A DNA stretch of 64,000 nucleotides from Flectonema sp. DT1601 (lineage: Eukaryota > Euglenozoa > Diplonemea > Diplonemida > Diplonemidae), in NCBI GenBank assembly GCA_964019425.1, contig OZ025813.1, forward strand, positions 806,001-870,000. The letters run 5' to 3'. Position 1 is the stretch's first letter. Every line of letters begins with the position of its first letter. The notes below the pieces were generated by a model, which was not told the origin of the DNA, made no database searches, and saw nothing but the letters and a program-made list of their open reading frames with translations. Of the stretch, positions 42,092-50,707 are shown piece by piece. Position numbers and translations under genes: made by a program.

Positions 42092-43156
42092 ATGTCTGAG
42101 GGCGCAACCCGAACATGCGTCGCAATAAAGAAAGATGGAAGGCTAGGTCTTGGAATTGCTAGTGACTTGTCTATCAGGACAATAACCGAAGGCGGTGGAG
42201 CACATGAAGCTGGTCTTCAAGTAGGTATGAGAGTAATCGGTGTTAACGGTATAGAAATGACTCAGCGTGAGGAATACATAAGAATTGTTGCATCAACAGA
42301 AGGAGAAACACCTCTTGCAATAACAGTAGTGGAACCTCTTCCTCTACACAAGCAATTATTACTTCCTTGGGGATGTCAGTTGTGTAATACGCTAAATAAA
42401 CATCGTACTCTCCAGTGTGAGTTCTGCCAAGCAGAAAATCCTTACCGAGAAGAAGCCGAACAAAAGTACCGCAGAATGACTAATAAGATAGCATTGGGAG
42501 AGGTTCTCAGTCCTGTAGACAATGAATCTTATTCTGTATATTTAGAAATATTTGACGTTCCAGAAGACAAGGCATGTGATAAAAGTGTCTCACCAATTCG
42601 ACGAAAGCTCAGTTTGTTCGTATCAAAAGTCCCACTTGTGCAGCGGAAGAATATTCCGACAGTGCAGAAAGCTAGTTGGTCACGTGCTGATGATAACAGA
42701 CTACGAGAACTTCGAGCTCAAGAAGTTAAGACGGAAATAGAATCCGAAGAGCTTACGGAACTAGAAACCCAATTCCAACACTTTATAAATGAGGGTCTTA
42801 AACAGATGGCACCGACCGCATCCGGAAGTACATCCAACATCAGAGAATGGACTCGCGATGAAGACAATCGCCTCCGTGAACTTCAAACAAAAGAAAAGAC
42901 GGAAATACTAAACCCAGATGAACAAGGTGAATTGGACCACCTGACTTCTCGTTTTGATTTTTTCATTTCAGACGGTCTTGCTCAAATGAGAAAACCTGAC
43001 TCGTCCACAGAAACCACCAGCACGTTTTCTCCCCTTACACCGCTAACATCTATCAAGTCAAAAATGATGTCCGCAGCTAGCAAAGTAACAAGTGTTGCTC
43101 GAAACGCTAAGGATGCTGTGATAAGTGGAAGTGGTAAGAATACGTTGTCTTCCTAA
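42092..43156 (+). CDS. PDZ and RanBP2-type zinc finger protein with a duplicated C-terminal module
   Basis: 354 residues. The frame is open upstream to 42038, but a TTAAAATCAG acceptor at 42080 makes ATG 42092 the likely start. Residues 6-80 form a PDZ domain: carboxylate loop LGLGI (18-22), the AHEAGLQVGMRVIGVNG block, and ITVVEP as the last strand. A RanBP2-type zinc finger follows with W93, C95, C98, N102, C109 and C112 in the canonical spacing; such fingers bind ubiquitin or RNA. The C-terminal half has two copies of a roughly 45-residue module starting at W196 and W253 (W-T/S-R-x-x-D-N-R-L-R-E-L, then F-I-N/S-E/D-G-L), which look SANT-like at their start. The combination suggests an adaptor protein. 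I know no characterised protein with this architecture. Confidence 0.8.
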   Translation: MSEGATRTCVAIKKDGRLGLGIASDLSIRTITEGGGAHEAGLQVGMRVIGVNGIEMTQREEYIRIVASTEGETPLAITVVEPLPLHKQLLLPWGCQLCNTLNKHRTLQCEFCQAENPYREEAEQKYRRMTNKIALGEVLSPVDNESYSVYLEIFDVPEDKACDKSVSPIRRKLSLFVSKVPLVQRKNIPTVQKASWSRADDNRLRELRAQEVKTEIESEELTELETQFQHFINEGLKQMAPTASGSTSNIREWTRDEDNRLRELQTKEKTEILNPDEQGELDHLTSRFDFFISDGLAQMRKPDSSTETTSTFSPLTPLTSIKSKMMSAASKVTSVARNAKDAVISGSGKNTLSS

Positions 43157-43312
43157 TTCGTTCCTTGGGATTTCCTAACCCAATTACTATTCTCATCTGT
43201 TCTGCTTTTGTGTCAACATTTTGACACTTCGATTGCTATTTTTGTTTTTCTTCTATCTTGTGCGTCAGACACAAAGATTACTTGTATTTTTTTTTTTTTT
43301 TGTTGTATTAAA

Positions 43313-43345
<33 letters not shown>

Positions 43346-43894
43346 TTATTGATTTGCTTTGCTTGAACTGTAGAATCTGTGCAGACTTGTACTTTAGTTT
43401 GAAAATAATTCTTGGGACCGTCTCATGCAACATTCTCATAGCCAGTGTGACGTGGACGCTGTTTGCTTGCCTTTAGAATCATGCGGGCCAGTCTTTTTCG
43501 GTTTTTTATGTGTTTGTGTGTTTTACCAATTAAAAATATGTGCTCTTGGGCTCGATGTGGGTTCTTTTTTTCTTTTAAAAGTGTGTTATGCACTTAGAAG
43601 AGCCCTTTTTTTTTTTTTTTTTTTTTTTGCACCAAACTAACCTGTTAATACCAACAAGAACCCAAACTACTGATGTAAATCCCATTCACAATAATTACAG
43701 GATACACATATTAGTAGTAGTAATAGCTATCAAACCGATACCTTGGTGGAACACATAATCAGCCAGCCCATATTCTTTTCAAGTAGCCGTTTATTAGATC
43801 CTGTTTTTGGGCTGATTTGCGAGGGCTCTGCAACCATAGTTTTTTAAGTTTTTTTTTTTCCCTTTATTTTCTAGATTCTGGGAATTATTGTGCT
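43157..43894. other. Intergenic, T runs
   Basis: T runs at 43289-43302, 43315-43344 and 43609-43628, then a pyrimidine-rich TTTATTTTCTAG acceptor (AG 43873-43874). No other feature. Confidence 0.5.
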
Positions 43895-44032
43895 ATGGAT
43901 TCAGTTGGAAGTGCAAAAAATAGTAGCGCTGCCACGGAATCGTTGAAAGAAGAGAGTGCAGTTCTGTTAGTCGAGCAGATCTGTGAGTTCAATAGAAAAA
44001 GATCTGTTGATCAAAACCACTTATATGAATAG
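43895..44032 (+). CDS. Possible 45-residue protein
   Basis: The frame begins 20 nt after a pyrimidine-rich TTTATTTTCTAG acceptor. It encodes MDSVGSAKNSSAATESLKEE followed by a short helix-prone segment (SAVLLVEQICEFNRKR) and ends with TAG. Composition is typical of coding DNA here and free of homopolymers, unlike the flanks on both sides. No family is recognised. It could be a genuine small protein or an exon; the small size keeps confidence modest. Confidence 0.4.
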   Translation: MDSVGSAKNSSAATESLKEESAVLLVEQICEFNRKRSVDQNHLYE

Positions 44033-44093
44033 TTCATCTTTTTACTATCTGGTTGTAATGTCGTTTGTTGTTTACGTTATTGTGCGAGTTCTG

Positions 44094-44124
<31 letters not shown>

Positions 44125-44562
44125 TTTTTTTCTCGTTGGTGTTATCTTTGGTTGGCAGTTTTTGAAAAAAAAAAAACCCCCCCTCCACACCTAAGAACAA
44201 GTCTGTCACGACAAAAAAAAAAAACGGAGCCAGATCCAAAACATGAATTACATGTTCCACTGTCCTTTTACCTTGTCGGATAGATGTCACCACGTCAAAT
44301 AAGCAAATCCGGCATATCAATTCTTAATAATGTTTCGAACATTCTTTGTTTTAAGTTTCCCTCCTCCCCATTTTTGTTTCCCCCCCCCGTTCTTTCATTA
44401 TATTAGTTCAGGCATACTGCTCACTCCCCATTTGGAGAATACGTACAAATGTTGGTATATTATTTTTACCAGGGGAGACAAGTGATTACTATTTATAGGC
44501 AGCCTTTTTTAATGATAACTTTATTTGAGTATTTTCATTTTAACTGGTCAGAACCTAATAAG
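44033..44562. other. Intergenic and leader of the lactone dehydrogenase gene
   Basis: T run 44094-44120, A runs and a C8 run near 44384. Two acceptor-like sites precede the next gene: TTTATAG near 44499 and AACTGGTCAG ending 44551. Confidence 0.5.
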
Positions 44563-46107
44563 ATGTTCGTCAAGAGAAGAAAATTTTTAATTGGATTGTT
44601 GGTATCGTCGGCAGCGTGTAGAGTGGCTTATGAAAAAGTTGAATTTCGTAGTGTCTCAGCTGGTATTGATAGCGGAAAGCAAGAATTGCAAAATTACTCT
44701 CAAACACATAAATGTGTTGCTGTTGTTCACAGGCCGAAGAGTGAAAATGAAGTGATGGAGCTCTTGAGAAGCTCTACTAAGAAACTCAGAGTGGTAGGAT
44801 CAGCTCTATCACCCAACGGTATTGGTCTTCCTGAAGATAATGTTGACGCCATCTCACTATGTAATATGGATCAGGTATTATCACTCGACTTAGAACAAAA
44901 GACCATAACCATTCAAGCTGGCTGTACTGTACGTGCTATACAGGAGTATCTTTCAGAATATAACCTCACTCTTGAGAACTTTTCATCCATTCTAGATCAA
45001 GAAATCGCTGGATGGACACAAGTATCAGCTCATGGAACCGGAGCTTCTCTTCCACCTGTTGAAGAACAAATAACGTCTCTGCGTGTAGCTACTCCGGGAA
45101 AAGGTGTGGTTAGTCTTTCTGCATTGGAGACTGATCCAGTTAAACAAAAACTATTTTCTTTAGCAAAAGTCAATTTGGGTACCTTAGGAATCACAACCCA
45201 ACTTACCCTCAGGTGTACTCACTTAAAGAATCTACGTGAAGAGGTATCTGTCGTTACCAACGACGTTGCTTTCAAAACAATTAATAAAGATTTGCAACAT
45301 CATAAACACCTGAAATACATGTTCATACCTGGTGAGGAATATTCTATTAAAGTTGTATGCAATGAAACCACTGAAGCTCACTCGGACGACACGATGGAGA
45401 AAGAATCGCAAAATACATCTCCACTACGTGAATTGTTATTGAAAAAGACGGGTAAGGAAATTGAAAATGGGAATTTTGCAATTTACCGAGATCAACTAAT
45501 TAAGGGAGAGACTCAAAACAGTGAGTTCATTAAGGAAGTAAACAAGGCTGAAGTTCAGTATTGGAAGAACAGATCTGGAGTTCGTATTGCAGACTCATCG
45601 GATATTCTATCTTTTGAGTGTGGTGGTCATCAATGGGTATATGAAGTTTGTATTCCTTCAGGTACCAACTCTCAACCAACTGGTGAAGGAATCTCATACG
45701 TGAAGGAACTATTATCATTATTAAAAGTAAATCCAGATCTTCCGGCTCCATCACCAATTGAAACTCGTTTCACGTCATCATCATCAGCCTTTTTATCACC
45801 GGCATACAGTACTAATAAAGATGCTCTATTCACTTGGGTTGGAATAATCATGTATCTTCCAGAGGGTGAACGTGATGAGGTAACTGCCTCTTTTGAACGT
45901 TATAAAAAACTAACTAACCCCCTTCAACTAAAATACAAAGCTACTCCTCACTGGGCTAAAGTTGAATTCAACGATCAGTTTGCGACATCTTTAATTAAAT
46001 CTCACGCTAAGGAATCGCTTGCTGAGCTTAAAAAAGCAAAGAGGGAGTACGACCCAAACTCAGTTCTGTCACACTCTTTTATTGACAAGTTGTGTGAAAG
46101 TGCTTAA
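44563..46107 (+). CDS. GLDH: L-galactono-1,4-lactone dehydrogenase (ascorbate synthesis)
   Basis: 514 residues from ATG 44563, 11 nt after the GGTCAG acceptor; the frame is open upstream to 44449, but that part contains acceptors and is unlikely to be translated. The N-terminus MFVKRRKFLIGLL is basic then hydrophobic, fitting a mitochondrial targeting and membrane segment. The FAD-binding domain (about 45-215) carries VVGSALSPNGIGL, TIQAGCTVRAIQEYL, NFSSILDQEIAGW and SAHGTGASLPPVEEQ, close to plant GLDH and more distant from fungal D-arabinono- or animal L-gulono-lactone oxidases. The ALO domain follows with KYMFIPGEEY, FECGGHQWVYEVCIP and a C-terminal HWAKVEF. The enzyme oxidises L-galactono-1,4-lactone to ascorbate and passes electrons to cytochrome c in the intermembrane space. 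Substrate specificity is inferred from similarity. Confidence 0.85.
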   Translation: MFVKRRKFLIGLLVSSAACRVAYEKVEFRSVSAGIDSGKQELQNYSQTHKCVAVVHRPKSENEVMELLRSSTKKLRVVGSALSPNGIGLPEDNVDAISLCNMDQVLSLDLEQKTITIQAGCTVRAIQEYLSEYNLTLENFSSILDQEIAGWTQVSAHGTGASLPPVEEQITSLRVATPGKGVVSLSALETDPVKQKLFSLAKVNLGTLGITTQLTLRCTHLKNLREEVSVVTNDVAFKTINKDLQHHKHLKYMFIPGEEYSIKVVCNETTEAHSDDTMEKESQNTSPLRELLLKKTGKEIENGNFAIYRDQLIKGETQNSEFIKEVNKAEVQYWKNRSGVRIADSSDILSFECGGHQWVYEVCIPSGTNSQPTGEGISYVKELLSLLKVNPDLPAPSPIETRFTSSSSAFLSPAYSTNKDALFTWVGIIMYLPEGERDEVTASFERYKKLTNPLQLKYKATPHWAKVEFNDQFATSLIKSHAKESLAELKKAKREYDPNSVLSHSFIDKLCESA

Positions 46108-46308
46108 AATGAGGCTTTCATTTTATTTGACCTATACCTTTTTGATATACAGCATGCTGTATATTCAAAGCAATTTGCTTTATACTGTCAACAATAACAC
46201 AAAAAATAAACAAATAAAAAAAGAAAGAAAAAACTATTTCGAAAATGTAGGTGTTCAGGATCTGAAGACGCCTCATAAATGATAATTGTTGTTTTTAGAG
46301 TGTTATTT

Positions 46309-47232
46309 ATGCTTTATAGTACCTTATCAAATAATATGACTCGCTGTTTAAAAATACAGCGGAGATGGAGTCACAGCTATCAAGACTATTTACGAGTACT
46401 GCAAAACCAAGTCGTGCAAGATGTTAAACTGCTTGAAGGGGGTAACCCAACAAATGTAAAGAAGAAAAGAAAAGTCACGTATAATAAATTAGCGCACTCT
46501 CCTGAGGCTCCAAGAGACCCTGTTATAAGACTTAGAGATATGGATCGGATCAGGGAGCTTACAGAGACTGTTGGTGGAGATATGAAAATGAGTGACCTCG
46601 ACTGCACCTCATTAACGTTAGATCTCGTTCAGGAGATTAAGAGGGGGAGGAGACTATCGAAAGAGATTGTTGAAATCTTTGAAAAAATTGAGCAGTATCC
46701 TGACTTCTATCAAGCGAGTACCAAAACCTACAACACCATGATCCACAGTACTGCTGCTATGGAATACCCTATATTAGACACACCTGCTGCTCTATTTGGA
46801 AGGTTACTAGCAAAAGAAGGGAAGGCCAGCCCCTATACTCTCATCTCTTTATCGAGAGTCGAGATGTTCATCCCACCCATTGAGAGGGAAACCTACCGGA
46901 ATACCTTCCTCGCTGAAGTTGAGCGAAATTCTCACCTCATGACGCCTCAGAATGTTGCAATTACTCGTTTCTTTATTAAAAGACTCAGTTGGATAACAAC
47001 CTTCTTCAGAATGTGTACGTACGCCTTCGGCGTGAGCTGTACTTTGTATCTCTTAGTGTTTGCTCTCAATCGTCGAAACGAAGGCAGGAAATACCGCGAC
47101 TTACAAGAAAAGGAAATGTTTGCTATTCTGGATGAAAAGTATTACGGCAATTCTACCGCTTCAGAAGCAGGAAGGAGTTCTGCTGTCAAACGTGGAAGGG
47201 CTGGTGTCGTAATGAACGATGAGGAGTTGTAG
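46309..47232 (+). CDS. Mitochondrial-looking membrane protein, 307 residues, unknown function
   Basis: The first ATG after a TTGTTTTTAG acceptor (AG 46297-46298) is 46309, giving MLYSTLSNNMTRCLK; ATG 46336 is an alternative. The first 40 residues are rich in Arg, Lys, Ser and Tyr without acidic residues, as in mitochondrial presequences. The middle is helical, with motifs such as TYNTMIHSTAAM that faintly recall PPR proteins but without a repeat pattern. One transmembrane helix lies near residues 235-255 (YAFGVSCTLYLLVFAL), followed by a charged tail ending EEL. No family recognised. An inner-membrane protein of the respiratory chain or mitoribosome assembly would fit, but this is inference only. 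Confidence 0.7.
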   Translation: MLYSTLSNNMTRCLKIQRRWSHSYQDYLRVLQNQVVQDVKLLEGGNPTNVKKKRKVTYNKLAHSPEAPRDPVIRLRDMDRIRELTETVGGDMKMSDLDCTSLTLDLVQEIKRGRRLSKEIVEIFEKIEQYPDFYQASTKTYNTMIHSTAAMEYPILDTPAALFGRLLAKEGKASPYTLISLSRVEMFIPPIERETYRNTFLAEVERNSHLMTPQNVAITRFFIKRLSWITTFFRMCTYAFGVSCTLYLLVFALNRRNEGRKYRDLQEKEMFAILDEKYYGNSTASEAGRSSAVKRGRAGVVMNDEEL

Positions 47233-47488
47233 TCCAAGTCATTTATTCTTCGAGTTATTAACATGACCTCGAGTACATCCTACGGGAGTACTTTCAGACA
47301 CTCTACGTGCTATTTATTAAAATTAACAAACAACAATAACTGACTACCATAACAAGGAGGTGTTTAAGGACCTGCTTCTCAAAGAGTACGAATATCACAA
47401 TCGAAGTACTACATTAAGTCTTCCATTCATACTGTAGCTCTGCGGGCAACCGCTTACATCGTTTTCGAATCCCAGCAATATTTCTCAG
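47233..47488. other. Intergenic before the rRNA fragment
   Basis: No gene seen. Composition is balanced and free of long homopolymers, unlike other spacers. The signature sequences of SSU helix 44 and of the CACACCGCCCGTC site are absent, so the rRNA similarity starts only near 47489. Confidence 0.5.
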
Positions 47489-47547
47489 CTAGAGGAAGCA
47501 AAAGTCGTAACAAGGTTGCTGTAAGTGAACCTGCAGCAGGATCATTA
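47489..47547 (+). pseudogene. Fragment of the 3' end of SSU (18S) rRNA
   Basis: The 59-nt segment reads CTAGAGGAAGC, AAAAGTCGTAACAAGGT, then TGCTG-loop-CAGCA (helix 45) and GGATCATTA, exactly the order of the last bases of nuclear SSU rRNA. The helix 45 stem is intact. The normally invariant loop GGTGAACC reads AGTGAACC. No 5.8S, ITS or earlier SSU sequence flanks it. The stem base GCTG/CAGC resembles kinetoplastid and heterolobosean rRNA more than animal or plant rRNA. It is most likely an inserted fragment, not a working gene. Confidence 0.75.
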
Positions 47548-47981
47548 CCAAAGTCGAATTCTGTTAGTCAGCTGGCCTTGGTTGGCTGGCTAAGAGGACC
47601 GATATTATTTTTTTTCCTGAAAAAAAAAATATTCCAAGAGTCAGTTGTTACTGCGATGAATACATTCCTACGGTGTTCCCAATGTGGAACTGTGTTGTGG
47701 ATTTCAGCTCTTTCATCAGACGCAGAATGAAATAGAAAAGAACAAACTACTCCGTGCACGAGTTCCCCTTCGTAAGGGAATGTGATTGTCTTTTAGAAAG
47801 AATATTTAACCTTTTTTAATGTCATTGTTAATGTTGATTTCTTCTACTCATTACAGGTACATTGTTCTGCCATTCACCCTCTGCTGTGAAGAGGATTCAA
47901 AGTCATTTTTTCTTTTTGTATTGCTTTTTTATATAAAACTCTTATCTCAACCAAGCCACTGTGCAATACACAATATTGAAA
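47548..47981. other. Intergenic after the rRNA fragment
   Basis: No 5.8S similarity. A short inverted repeat (AATATTATTTTTTTTCC with GGAAAAAAAAAATATT-like sequence near 47603-47633) is visible. A TCATTACAG acceptor ends at 47856, giving the next gene a leader of about 125 nt. Confidence 0.45.
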
Positions 47982-49589
47982 ATGCCAAAAGAAATATACC
48001 TGCGGCAAGGATCTATTGTTGCTGTAGTTAGCGATAATAATAATGAAGACTACTGGTTAGCAGAGATAAGGAGAGCTGGTGCTGAGAAGATGCCCTCGAT
48101 TAGATGGTTGGATAGGAATCCCAGAAGACGATTAGAGTACAGCTGGTGTATTGGGAATGATGTTCTTGATAGACAAAGTATTCTTGATTTGAATGTCAAA
48201 TTCAACAGACGGGTAACAAATATCGATACTGAAGAAGACAAGAGACTTCGAGCAAAGAGAAAGCAAACTCCGATTGATGAACCTGAACCGGAAAAAGTTA
48301 AAATTCGAGTGAAGCCAACAGCCAAAAGACAATCAATACGAAAAGCAACTCCACCACCACCATCATCATCGTCATCGTCATCGTCATCAGGTAGCAGCAC
48401 TGCTGTTACAGCACCAAAACAAGCTCGTCCGCCTTCTCCTGTTGATGTTGTTCCAGAGTCTGATAATTCATTCTTCAGTCCGTTGGAAACTAATAATGTG
48501 GCTTCTGGGTGTAAGGTCTCTGCATTTCCTAAAGCTCCACTTCCTCCGAAGAAAGTCTCCGAATTCCAGCCACCAATATCAAGAGTAACAACACCAACAG
48601 CAGCAAAGTCCCAACCGACACAAACATTTGAGAAAGTAACAGCTCCTGACGACACTTTTTCTAGTTTACCAACAGTTCAGAATAATTCTCCTCATGTGAT
48701 TCCTGTTATACGAAAACCTGTAATCAAAAGAGTGGAGGCAATCTCAGCTGTTGTGAAAACACCCGAAAACATTACTGTAATTCAAAGTAAAGATGAAGAA
48801 GATAGTTCCAGTCCTTTGACGTTGGATAATTTAGCGGTTGTGTCCTCAACGCCATCCATGAAAGATAATATGAAAAGAGTCCAAACTTTTGTTGAAAGTC
48901 AAAAAGTTACAAATCTAAGAACCAGAAGAAAGCCCTTAACGAATAGCGTCGGATCGTGTTTGGAAGGAAAAGATAACTCAGCCTGGATTCTTGTTTCTAA
49001 CAAGAACAGATTAATAAGTGATCCTTTACCAAATGAAATGGTCACTCATATAACTAACGCAATGGGTGAACACCGAGGCTGGATTAAGTCATGCGAGACA
49101 ATGACTACGGGTGAGGGTTACGTTGTTCTTTTTAACGGAGTTCCATCACCACCTCTATTGCGAGGATTGGTTCAACAGCTTCAATCACTTGTCGGTGTTT
49201 GTGTTGATGGTTGTACCGTCACAGCTGTGATTCCAGTTGTTCTTAATAATACTGATTTTGAAGCAACGCATCGATCTTCTGCAAGTCGGTCGGTTCAAAA
49301 TAGAAATACTTTGTTCTTCGCAAATTCTGGTTTCTCACCCTGGCAGACACTCTCACATTGTGTATCCGCAAGTTCTATTTCATTCGCTGTAGTAAACACA
49401 CGTTCTGATGGTGGAAGAGGAGCAATCGTGATGGTTACGTTTAGTGAAGAAAATATCGACGTAGCGGCACTAGCTGTTCAAATGTGTAATTTAGGCCATC
49501 GTCATGATCAAGTTTGGTTGGTAGGCAAATCCAAGACTAACATTCGACAAGACATTCCTCCCCCTCCACCTGCTGGCACCACTTCATAG
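47982..49589 (+). CDS. Ser/Pro-rich protein with a Tudor/BAH-like N-terminus
   Basis: 535 residues from ATG 47982. Residues 1-60 (MPKEIYLRQGSIVAVVSDNN, then YWLAEIRR and IRWLDRNPRRRLEY) look like a small beta-barrel of the Tudor, SH3 or BAH kind that reads modified histones or protein tails. A basic segment follows, then a Ser/Pro-rich, probably disordered region with a TCA/TCG-type poly-Ser run (near 48361-48390) from about residue 105 to 330. The C-terminal 200 residues form an alpha/beta region with two similar halves around WILVSNKNRL and GAIVMVTFSEE. No enzyme motif is present. A chromatin or RNA-processing adaptor is possible; I do not recognise the family. Confidence 0.7.
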   Translation: MPKEIYLRQGSIVAVVSDNNNEDYWLAEIRRAGAEKMPSIRWLDRNPRRRLEYSWCIGNDVLDRQSILDLNVKFNRRVTNIDTEEDKRLRAKRKQTPIDEPEPEKVKIRVKPTAKRQSIRKATPPPPSSSSSSSSSGSSTAVTAPKQARPPSPVDVVPESDNSFFSPLETNNVASGCKVSAFPKAPLPPKKVSEFQPPISRVTTPTAAKSQPTQTFEKVTAPDDTFSSLPTVQNNSPHVIPVIRKPVIKRVEAISAVVKTPENITVIQSKDEEDSSSPLTLDNLAVVSSTPSMKDNMKRVQTFVESQKVTNLRTRRKPLTNSVGSCLEGKDNSAWILVSNKNRLISDPLPNEMVTHITNAMGEHRGWIKSCETMTTGEGYVVLFNGVPSPPLLRGLVQQLQSLVGVCVDGCTVTAVIPVVLNNTDFEATHRSSASRSVQNRNTLFFANSGFSPWQTLSHCVSASSISFAVVNTRSDGGRGAIVMVTFSEENIDVAALAVQMCNLGHRHDQVWLVGKSKTNIRQDIPPPPPAGTTS

Positions 49590-49941
49590 TCTGTACTGAT
49601 ATCAGGTATTAGTTTGTTTAAACAAATATGATTACTGTACGTTATCTACATGTATCGTTATGGTATTCAAAGAGTTCCCTTTCACTCGAAGTTGCGGGAT
49701 CATAGTCCCAGCTTTAGGAAATAATATGTTGTAAGTATTGGTATTGTACGACTCTAAGTGAGGTTATTATTTTAGTAAAAAGGATTTCACATTACAATTC
49801 ACAGTAATACAAGTATGCCGTGACTCAGATCTAGGGAATGGTGATGCTGAGAAGTTGTGGTAAGACAGGCATTGTTTCTCCTCCTCAGGTTCGGCCGAAC
49901 CCTATATTCGTTTTCCCTTCAGATCTTACTTAAAGTTTAAA
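49590..49941. other. Intergenic with a 14-bp palindrome
   Basis: A perfect palindrome GGTTCGGCCGAACC lies at 49888-49901, right at a CTCCTCAG acceptor-like site. A second acceptor, TTCCCTTCAG, ends at 49922 and is the likely one for the next gene. Nothing else seen. Confidence 0.5.
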
Positions 49942-50707
49942 ATGGTTTTGGGAGATTTCGGAGGGTCATCCCCAGCGGGATTTGATAATTGCTATGGTAA
50001 GGTAGTTGACCACCCAAGGCATTTCCGTATGAAGCCAAAACAGGCACCAGTAGACCAGCCATTGTCGTGGGGATTCACAAACGTAAAGGACAGAAACATC
50101 GACTGGGACAGAACTGCAAGATATGGATGCAAAGCAAGAGACCACAAGGACATGTTGACGTCAAACAAACAAGGTAACGGATATGATGAAATCCCTCGTC
50201 CATCAAAGCGTGTCGCAGAGAAGGAACCAACGTCTCTTGTTGGAGAGCAGCAGTCAATTGGCCGCCGCCCGGGCACCTCTGCAGCAGTTGAGAAGTCTAT
50301 TCAGGTTGGTAAGAAACCATTGAGCAACACCGCAACTAAGACTGTCGCTAATATTGCTAACCCACAGGCAATGCCGCAGTTGTATGTCTTCTTCTTATTG
50401 TTGTTATCAAAGACTCGAATAACATAAATAATTCATAACAACAATAACAGCACTGGAGACCATCGTGGAAGAAAGGGTGCAGAGTATTCCACACATAGCC
50501 AGCCAACAATGTATGTAATGACTTATTATAGAGCAGAGCTTCATGTGTTCTTGTTTAGAATATTTTTACAATATAAAATAAACCCACAGGGGTGATCCAT
50601 CGATGTACATCCAACCACCAAAGGGAAAGAGACAAGACGACTCCAGAGCTCACATCTCTACCGGAACCAAGCAGCTGTTGTACTGGGAGGGTGCTAGCGA
50701 GCCATAA
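49942..50707 (+). CDS. Conserved-looking 205-residue protein, three exons
   Basis: Exons 49942-50381, 50451-50510 and 50590-50707 join in phases 2 and 2 to give 205 residues ending YWEGASEP and TAA. Both introns start GTATGT and end ACAG (69 and 79 nt). The unspliced frame would stop after 161 residues with a run of hydrophobic residues typical of intron read-through, so the spliced form is preferred. The protein is hydrophilic with many Gly, Lys, Pro and Trp, for example PLSWGFTNVKDRN, and has no membrane helix or enzyme motif. Such short, Trp- and Gly-containing, loop-rich proteins are common among flagellar microtubule-associated proteins, but that is only a resemblance. Start is 19 nt after a TTCCCTTCAG acceptor. 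Confidence 0.75.

Noticed and set aside
48050-48655. 201-residue open frame on the minus strand
   Set aside because: Antisense shadow of the Ser/Pro-rich gene; Asp and Gly runs are the complement of its Ser codons.
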